From assembly GCA_036393335.1 (NCBI GenBank), contig DASWHD010000155.1:1-26921 (forward strand): a stretch of DNA of 26,921 nt, written 5' to 3'. The position numbers were made by a program, and so were the translations under genes. The notes under the pieces were generated by a model, which was not told the DNA's origin, did not search any database, and saw only the letters and a program-made list of their open reading frames with translations. This DNA is from DASWHD01 sp036393335. Lineage in GTDB: Bacteria > CG2-30-53-67 > CG2-30-70-394. Shown one piece after another: positions 22,902 through 26,921 of the stretch. The number at the start of each line of letters is the position of its first letter. Within the stretch, counting starts at the first letter, position 1.

Positions 22902-23351
22902 CTACCTCATCGAACGCATATAGAGATACGCATTCAGGTCCACGAGCTGACGGACGGTCATCACACCGCTGTAGTCCCCCATGGGCGAGAGCACGCCCTC
23001 AAGGCTCGCGTGCACCTCGGCGCTGGCCTTGGGACTGATTTCATGCGACGGCGATATGATGGCGGTCGCCAGATCGGAGAGGTTGCGGCCGACCAGTCGC
23101 GAATCGATGGTCGGCCCGAGGTTGGTACTGACCGGCGGCGGGAACTCCGGCTCAGACGGGACGCGATGACAGGCAGTGCATTTGAGATCCAAGAAGGCCT
23201 GGCGCCCCGCTTCGACGTCACCGGCGGGCAGCGTCACCGTCACCGACTCTGTCTCGGCAGGGGTTCCTCCCTCGTCCGGGCTCTCAGGTGGTGGGCCGCA
23301 CGCTGTCATTGCGATCGCGATCGACCCGGCGAAGATTACGGTCTTGTTCAT
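22902..23351 (-). CDS. lipoprotein cytochrome c
   Basis: Mono-heme cytochrome c of about 149 residues anchored as a lipoprotein. The signal peptide ends in a lipobox, AMTACG, with Cys18 as the lipidated residue. A Pro/Glu-rich linker (19-45) precedes the heme site CTACH (58-62), and the distal Met is probably in LSPMGDYSGVM, where the following YSGVMTVRQLVDL is typical of cytochrome c helices. Lipidation would hold this electron carrier on a membrane facing the periplasm. The second of two adjacent ATGs (23351) lies 6 bases after GGAGG and is preferred; the first (23354) is possible. tusA lies upstream on the same strand, but 313 bases away. Its redox partner is not evident. Confidence 0.88.
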   Translation of the reverse strand: MNKTVIFAGSIAIAMTACGPPPESPDEGGTPAETESVTVTLPAGDVEAGRQAFLDLKCTACHRVPSEPEFPPPVSTNLGPTIDSRLVGRNLSDLATAIISPSHEISPKASAEVHASLEGVLSPMGDYSGVMTVRQLVDLNAYLYMRSMR

Positions 23352-23664
23352 CATCCACCTCCACAAAAGTTGTCGGCGTTCGATGTTGCAGCCTTCTCTT
23401 TCAAGCTAGCAGACGCGCGAGCGGTTGTGATCGCAAGAGCGAAAGACCGCGGCAACAACGGCCGGCACAGTGCCCACCGATGCTGAGCGCCTGGCAGTCT
23501 CCTGGGCGGCGACGGGTTGTCGGTTTCGACCGGCGTGCCGGTGACCGCCTTCCTCCGGGAGGCCGAAAGGGCAGCCGGATCCGGGTCACACGATCTCGAC
23601 GACGGAGAACCGGCTCGCATCCGCCGCGAAACAGAACGGCCGGGGCGCCACCGCGGTTGCCCGG
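23352..23664. other. intergenic region between tusA and cytochrome gene
   Basis: This 313-base gap contains the ribosome binding site of the cytochrome gene and a perfect ACCGGC/GCCGGT dyad (23529-23542). Several short frames exist on the plus strand but none has recognisable sequence. I see no RNA gene. Confidence 0.45.
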
Positions 23665-23913
23665 CTACCGCCCGCCCTTGCGCGCCACGATCTCCCACAC
23701 GCCATCGCTCGTCTCGGTCACACCCAGCACCGTGTGGCCCGCGCCGGTGAGGGAGCGGGGGACGTTGTCCGCGGCCGAGGGGGCGTCGACCACCACCCGG
23801 ATCACCTCGCCGGACGCCATCTTCTCCAGGGCGAGCTTGGTTCGCACGAAGGTGAGCGGGCAGGTCACCCCGCGGATGTCGAGGACGGTATGGACCTTCG
23901 TGGTGTCGCCCAT
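23665..23913 (-). CDS. tusA: TusA-family sulfurtransferase
   Basis: Small cytosolic sulfur-carrier protein of 82 residues with the two-layered alpha/beta TusA fold. The persulfide-forming Cys18 lies in DIRGVTCPLTFVRTKLALE, the family's CPxP-like motif (here CPLTFVR, with Leu-Thr in place of Met-Pro). Members pass sulfur to tRNA thiolation or, in sulfur oxidisers, to the heterodisulfide-reductase-like or dissimilatory sulfite reductase pathway. The sulfide:quinone oxidoreductase elsewhere in the window makes an oxidative role plausible. No dsrE or hdr-like genes are adjacent, so the assignment between roles is open. The ATG at 23913 has only a weak ribosome binding site. It is divergent from the BON-domain gene. 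Confidence 0.9.
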   Translation of the reverse strand: MGDTTKVHTVLDIRGVTCPLTFVRTKLALEKMASGEVIRVVVDAPSAADNVPRSLTGAGHTVLGVTETSDGVWEIVARKGGR

Positions 23914-23952
23914 CAGAATAGCCGCCGTTTACCCCACTGGACGGGTCTCATC

Positions 23953-24351
23953 ATGAATTCCTTCAAGAAACGTAACGCTAGCAAGGTGTATCGCTATACG
24001 CAGGGGGTCTTGCACCTGCTCCTTGCCGGTGCCCTGGCGGCCGGCAGCGCCGGCTGCTGGGCCGCGGTGGGGGCCGGGGCGGCGGCCGGCGGTGTCGGCG
24101 GTTACGCTGCGGCGCGGAGCGACAAGTCCGCCGGCGAGATGGTCGACGACTCCCTGATCGAGGCGCAGGTGAAGACGGAGTTGCTCAAGAGTCCCCTGGT
24201 GCGCGGCCTCAACGTCGACGTGGAAGTGGACCTCGGTATCGTCTATCTGACGGGGATCGCCACCGACCAGCGGGAGATCGATGAGGCGATCCGCCTGGCC
24301 CGTGCGGTCGCGGGCGTGCGGCAGGTGCGGAGCAACCTCGTGTTGCGCTGA
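23953..24351 (+). CDS. BON-domain lipoprotein
   Basis: Periplasmic protein of 132 residues with an N-terminal hydrophobic signal and a probable lipobox AGSAGC, lipidated at Cys35. A Gly/Ala-rich stretch (AAVGAGAAAGGVGGYAAARS) follows. The C-terminal BON domain (about 62-132) has DDSLIEAQVKTELLKS, VDLGIVYLTGIATDQREIDEA and GVRQVRSNLVLR. BON proteins such as OsmY and DolP bind phospholipid or support envelope integrity under stress. With one BON domain it is shorter than DolP, which has two. I chose ATG 23953 because the frame upstream to 23734 overlaps tusA antisense. The signal peptide has a long n-region. The gene is followed by a large hairpin before trpE. Confidence 0.88.
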   Translation: MNSFKKRNASKVYRYTQGVLHLLLAGALAAGSAGCWAAVGAGAAAGGVGGYAAARSDKSAGEMVDDSLIEAQVKTELLKSPLVRGLNVDVEVDLGIVYLTGIATDQREIDEAIRLARAVAGVRQVRSNLVLR

Positions 24352-24354
24352 AAA

Positions 24355-24420
24355 TAGCTTTCAGCGGTCAGCTCCTAGCCATCGTCTTCGTTGCCGCTGA
24401 GAGCCGACCGCTGACAGCTA
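24355..24420. repeat. large inverted repeat between BON gene and trpE
   Basis: Twenty-base arms at 24355-24374 and 24401-24420 pair at 18 of 20 positions, with a 26-base loop. The arms carry AGCTTTCAGCGGTC and GACCGCTGACAGCT. It starts 3 bases after the BON stop codon and ends 4 bases before the trpE ATG, so it covers the region where the trpE ribosome binding site should be. No T-run follows on the plus strand. Confidence 0.85.
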
Positions 24421-24424
24421 AACC

Positions 24425-25924
24425 ATGTCCGACCGCTACACCGTCCGCAGCTTCCACTGGGAGTGCCTCGCCGACGGTGAGACCCCGGTGTCGGTCTACC
24501 AGCGGCTGCCACGGCGGTCCTACCGCTTCTTGTTGGAGAGCGTCGAAGGCGGCGAGAACTGGGGCCGCTACTCCCTGCTCGGCGACGAGCCGGCGGTGGT
24601 GGTGGAGGGGGATCCCGGCGACTTCCGCGTCGAGCTGCGCGACGAGGGGCGGGAGGAGCGCCTTGCCTGCTCGACGACCGAGCTGCTGGCGGACCTGCGG
24701 CGGCGCTTCGCCGCAACCGAGGGCGGCAGCCTGCCGAGCCAGTTCGACGCCTGGGTGGGGTACTTCGCCTACGACCTGATCTTCGACTTCGAGGCGCTGG
24801 TGCGGCGCCTGCCGCCGCGGCCCGACGGTCAGCCGCAGCTCTCCCTGATGTTGCCGCACCGCACGGTGGTATTCGACAACGTCGCCAACCGCATGCGCCT
24901 GGTGGTGAACGTGGTGGCGCCCGAGGGCACGCCGCCGGCGGAGCTGGAACGGCGCGGCGCGGAGGGACTAGCCGGCCTGCGCGCCCTGCTGGAGCGACCC
25001 AGCCGCACGGCCGGGATCCTGGCCCTGCCCGAGGTGGCGGGCCTGCTGCCGGAGCCGGCCTCCAACATGAGCCGCGCCACCTTCTGCGCCGCGGTGGAGC
25101 GGATCAAGGAGTACATACGCGCGGGCGACACCTTCCAGACCGTCTTCTCCCAGCGCTTTACCGTGGCGGTGGACGACCTGCCGCCCCTGCTCCTCTACCG
25201 GGTGCTGCGCGCCATCAATCCGTCGCCCTACCTCTTCCTGCTGGAGCTCGCCGGCCAGGCCCTGGTGGGCTCGTCGCCCGAGGTGCTGGTGAAGGTGGCG
25301 GGCGGCGAGGTGATCGTGCGCCCGATCGCCGGCACCCGGCCCCGCGGCCGCGACCGCGCGGCGGACCTGCGTTTCGAGCAGGACCTGCTGGCCGACCCCA
25401 AGGAGTGCGCCGAGCACCTGATGCTGGTGGATCTCGGGCGCAACGACGTGGGGCGGATCAGCGAGCCGGGCACCGTGAAGGTGGACGAGCTGATGGTGAT
25501 CGAGCGCTATTCCCACGTGATGCACATCGTCTCCAACGTCAGCGGCCGGCTCGCGGCGGGCTACCATGCGGTGGATGCCCTGCCGGCGTGCTTCCCGGCG
25601 GGCACGGTCTCGGGCGCGCCGAAGATCCGCGCCATGGAGATCATCGAGGAGCTGGAGCCCGACCGCCGCGGTTCCTACGCCGGGGCGGTGGGCTACATCG
25701 GCCTCGACGGCACCTTGGACACCTGCATCGCCCTGCGCACCGTGCGCCTGGCCAACGGCGTGGCGGAGATCCAGGCGGGCGCCGGCATCGTCGCCGACTC
25801 GCTGGCCGAGAATGAATACGAAGAGACCCGCAACAAGGCCCGCGGCATGGTCCAGGCCATCGCCCAGGCCCTGGCGATCCACCGCGCCGAGGGCCCGATG
25901 CCTGCATCCTCGACGAGCGGGTAG
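24425..25924 (+). CDS. trpE: anthranilate synthase component I
   Basis: Large subunit of anthranilate synthase (499 residues), which converts chorismate to anthranilate using ammonia from TrpG in the first step of tryptophan synthesis. The N-terminal feedback site LLES (36-39) is present, so inhibition by tryptophan is likely. The chorismate-binding domain shows SSPEVLVKV, RPIAGTRPRGRDRAADLRFE read as one motif, LMLVDLGRNDVGR, YSHVMHIVS, FPAGTVSGAPKIRAMEII and the C-terminal QAGAGIVADSLAENEYEET. The motif GTVSGAPK separates TrpE from PabB only partly, but the length and LLES support TrpE. No ribosome binding site is visible; the start is 4 bases after a large hairpin. trpG and trpD are not in the window. 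Confidence 0.94.
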   Translation: MSDRYTVRSFHWECLADGETPVSVYQRLPRRSYRFLLESVEGGENWGRYSLLGDEPAVVVEGDPGDFRVELRDEGREERLACSTTELLADLRRRFAATEGGSLPSQFDAWVGYFAYDLIFDFEALVRRLPPRPDGQPQLSLMLPHRTVVFDNVANRMRLVVNVVAPEGTPPAELERRGAEGLAGLRALLERPSRTAGILALPEVAGLLPEPASNMSRATFCAAVERIKEYIRAGDTFQTVFSQRFTVAVDDLPPLLLYRVLRAINPSPYLFLLELAGQALVGSSPEVLVKVAGGEVIVRPIAGTRPRGRDRAADLRFEQDLLADPKECAEHLMLVDLGRNDVGRISEPGTVKVDELMVIERYSHVMHIVSNVSGRLAAGYHAVDALPACFPAGTVSGAPKIRAMEIIEELEPDRRGSYAGAVGYIGLDGTLDTCIALRTVRLANGVAEIQAGAGIVADSLAENEYEETRNKARGMVQAIAQALAIHRAEGPMPASSTSG

Positions 25925-25941
25925 GAGCGGATTGCATCCGC
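25921..25941 (+). repeat. REP-like palindrome
   Basis: GTAGGAGCGGAT followed by TGC and ATCCGC gives a perfect 6-bp stem. The GTAGGAGCGG lead-in is shared with REP sequences known from Pseudomonas and relatives. Its first bases overlap the trpE stop codon. Confidence 0.5.
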
Positions 25942-26213
25942 GATCCGCGCCTGTGGCGCGGCAGGCCCTGTGGGGGTGGCTCGCCGACAGTATCGGCGAG
26001 TCGGCCATGATCTACGCGTGTTTGCGTAGGGGAGCAGGAGGGGGGCGCCGGCCCGTCCTCGCAAAACACCTCCCGCCGGGAGGGGGCCAGGGGGAGGGCG
26101 CCTGGAGCCCACACCTGCGGGTCGTCGCCTGATCTGCCCGCCTCGCCGCCGGCGGGTGCCGTATGGTATAGGGGCGCGCACCACGATCGTTTCGAGATCC
26201 ACCGGGAGCAGCC
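25925..26213. other. repeat-rich gap after trpE
   Basis: This 289-base gap holds three dyads or repeats: GCGGAT/ATCCGC (25927-25941), CTCGCCGA/TCGGCGAG (25980-26000), and the copy 3 palindromic repeat (26069-26100). The first sits in a GTAGGAGCGG context like Pseudomonas-type REP elements. A TGGTATAGG at about 26163-26171 resembles an extended -10 for the SPOR gene. No protein gene is convincing. Confidence 0.55.
26069..26100 (+). repeat. GC-rich palindromic repeat, copy 3
   Basis: A 32-base element beginning CCTCCCGCCGGGAGGG and continuing GGCCAGGGGGAGGG. It is identical at 29 of 32 positions to the reverse complement of copy 2 within tsaB, showing that both belong to one dispersed family. 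Unlike those copies it is intergenic. Confidence 0.85.
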
Positions 26214-26831
26214 ATGCCTCGTAGCCTTCGCGACGAAGACAAGATCATCGAGCGTACCGAAACCCCCGGCCTCTCGAAACGCGCGCTGATCATCCTCGGG
26301 AGCGTGGTCTACGTCCTCGGCATCGCCTCCGGAGTACAGATCGCCAGCGTGATCGGGGTCGGCGTGGGCCCCACGACCCCCGACGCTCCGGCGAGCCTGC
26401 CCGCCCCCCGCCCCGTCGCCCCGACGCCCGTGCCGGAGGGAGCCCCGGCGGTGCCGCTACCGGTTCCCGAGGCGAAGCCCAAGACGGCGCCGGCGGCGGT
26501 GCCGGACACGGCCGTCGTGTCACCGCCTGAGCAGCCACCGTCGGTGCCGGCCGCGGCCCTGCCGCCCGCGGTGATCGCCGCCGCGCCGGGCCAGGTGTAC
26601 GCGATCCAGGTACAGAGCTTCCCGGACCTCGAACAGGCCGGCGATCTGGCGCGCCGCCTCAAGGACGCCGGCTTTCCCGCCTTCGTGGTGAGCGCCACGC
26701 TCCCGGACGAAGGGGAGGTGCACCGCGTCCGGATCGGCGACTACCCGACCCGTGTCGCCGCCGAGAGCGCCGCCGCGGAGCTGGAGGACAAGACCGGCTT
26801 CACCTCGTTCGTGACCGTGAGCCTCGACTGA
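26214..26831 (+). CDS. SPOR-domain membrane protein
   Basis: Bitopic inner-membrane protein of 205 residues. A short basic cytoplasmic segment is followed by one membrane helix (about 23-47), a Pro/Ala-rich periplasmic linker (about 53-125) and a C-terminal SPOR domain (about 126-205) with VYAIQVQSFPDLEQAGDLA, LKDAGFPAFVVSA and VHRVRIGDYPTRVAAESAAAEL. SPOR domains bind peptidoglycan strands stripped of stem peptides at the division site. FtsN, DamX and DedD have this layout. The linker is short and lacks visible FtsN essential-helix features, so I do not assign FtsN. The ATG follows GGGAGCAGCC. In many Gammaproteobacteria a DedD-type SPOR gene lies near trp or fol genes. Confidence 0.88.
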   Translation: MPRSLRDEDKIIERTETPGLSKRALIILGSVVYVLGIASGVQIASVIGVGVGPTTPDAPASLPAPRPVAPTPVPEGAPAVPLPVPEAKPKTAPAAVPDTAVVSPPEQPPSVPAAALPPAVIAAAPGQVYAIQVQSFPDLEQAGDLARRLKDAGFPAFVVSATLPDEGEVHRVRIGDYPTRVAAESAAAELEDKTGFTSFVTVSLD

Positions 26832-26841
26832 CTTGCAGTCC

Positions 26842-26858
26842 TCGCCACGCGGTGGCGA
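26842..26858. terminator. hairpin after the SPOR gene
   Basis: Perfect 7-bp stem TCGCCAC/GTGGCGA with a GCG loop, 11 bases after the stop codon. No T-run follows, so termination is uncertain. Confidence 0.4.
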
Positions 26859-26921
26859 CGAATCCTGGTCCGGAGATAGGACAAGACGCCTTGAGGAAAT
26901 CCGGGATGGGGGATGAGGGGT

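Noticed and set aside
1..26921. CRISPR array, tRNA, rRNA, prophage or transposase genes
   Set aside because: I scanned for regularly spaced repeats, tRNA-like cloverleaf ends and integrase or transposase motifs and saw none.

Overview
The window is a gene-dense stretch (about 30 genes, very GC-rich, roughly two-thirds or more G+C by eye) of a bacterial chromosome. Outer-membrane and periplasmic features (a TonB-dependent receptor, a BON lipoprotein, a SPOR protein, c-type cytochromes), the amgK-murU cell-wall recycling pair, yicC-gmk, iscX and tusA point to a Gammaproteobacterium. A sulfide:quinone oxidoreductase, NnrS, hemerythrin, rubrerythrin and two small cytochromes c suggest sulfur/redox chemistry at low or fluctuating oxygen. 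The lineage is an inference; there is no rRNA or tRNA gene here to test it.

Layout. 1-930: 3' part of a PiT phosphate transporter. 1051-3217 (minus): an NAD salvage operon, pncA-pncB, plus a DUF2905 membrane protein. 3360-4268 (plus): two tandem small CBS-pair proteins behind an extended -10 promoter. 4299-5570 (minus): type III-like sulfide:quinone oxidoreductase of lower GC content, followed by an AT-rich gap. 6004-7771: nnrS and a hemerythrin gene, convergent, 4 bp apart. 7878-9580 (minus): amgK-murU. 9666-10007: small cytochrome c. 10065-12520 (minus): DUF3501, a two-[4Fe-4S] CCG-domain protein and a rubrerythrin-like diiron protein, with an intrinsic terminator behind the rubrerythrin gene. 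12639-12842: stand-alone iscX. 13020-14657 (minus): an RqcH/NFACT ribosome-quality-control protein. 14984-19205 (plus): yicC, gmk, an omega-like acidic protein in the rpoZ position, coaBC and tsaB. 19357-22749 (plus): a TonB-dependent receptor tightly coupled to an EboE-like TIM-barrel protein. 22902-23913 (minus): lipoprotein cytochrome c and tusA. 23953-26831 (plus): BON lipoprotein, trpE and a SPOR-domain protein.

Most genes belong to known families. The unusual points are: (i) an inverted pair of GC-rich palindromic repeats lying in frame inside tsaB, with a third copy downstream of trpE; (ii) an isolated eboE-like gene paired with a TonB receptor; (iii) an omega-like protein with a long acidic tail; (iv) RqcH with its DR motif in a probable proteobacterium; (v) a 20-bp-arm hairpin ending just before the trpE start; and (vi) the rubrerythrin / Fe-S / DUF3501 module. 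I found no CRISPR array, prophage, transposase, tRNA or rRNA.
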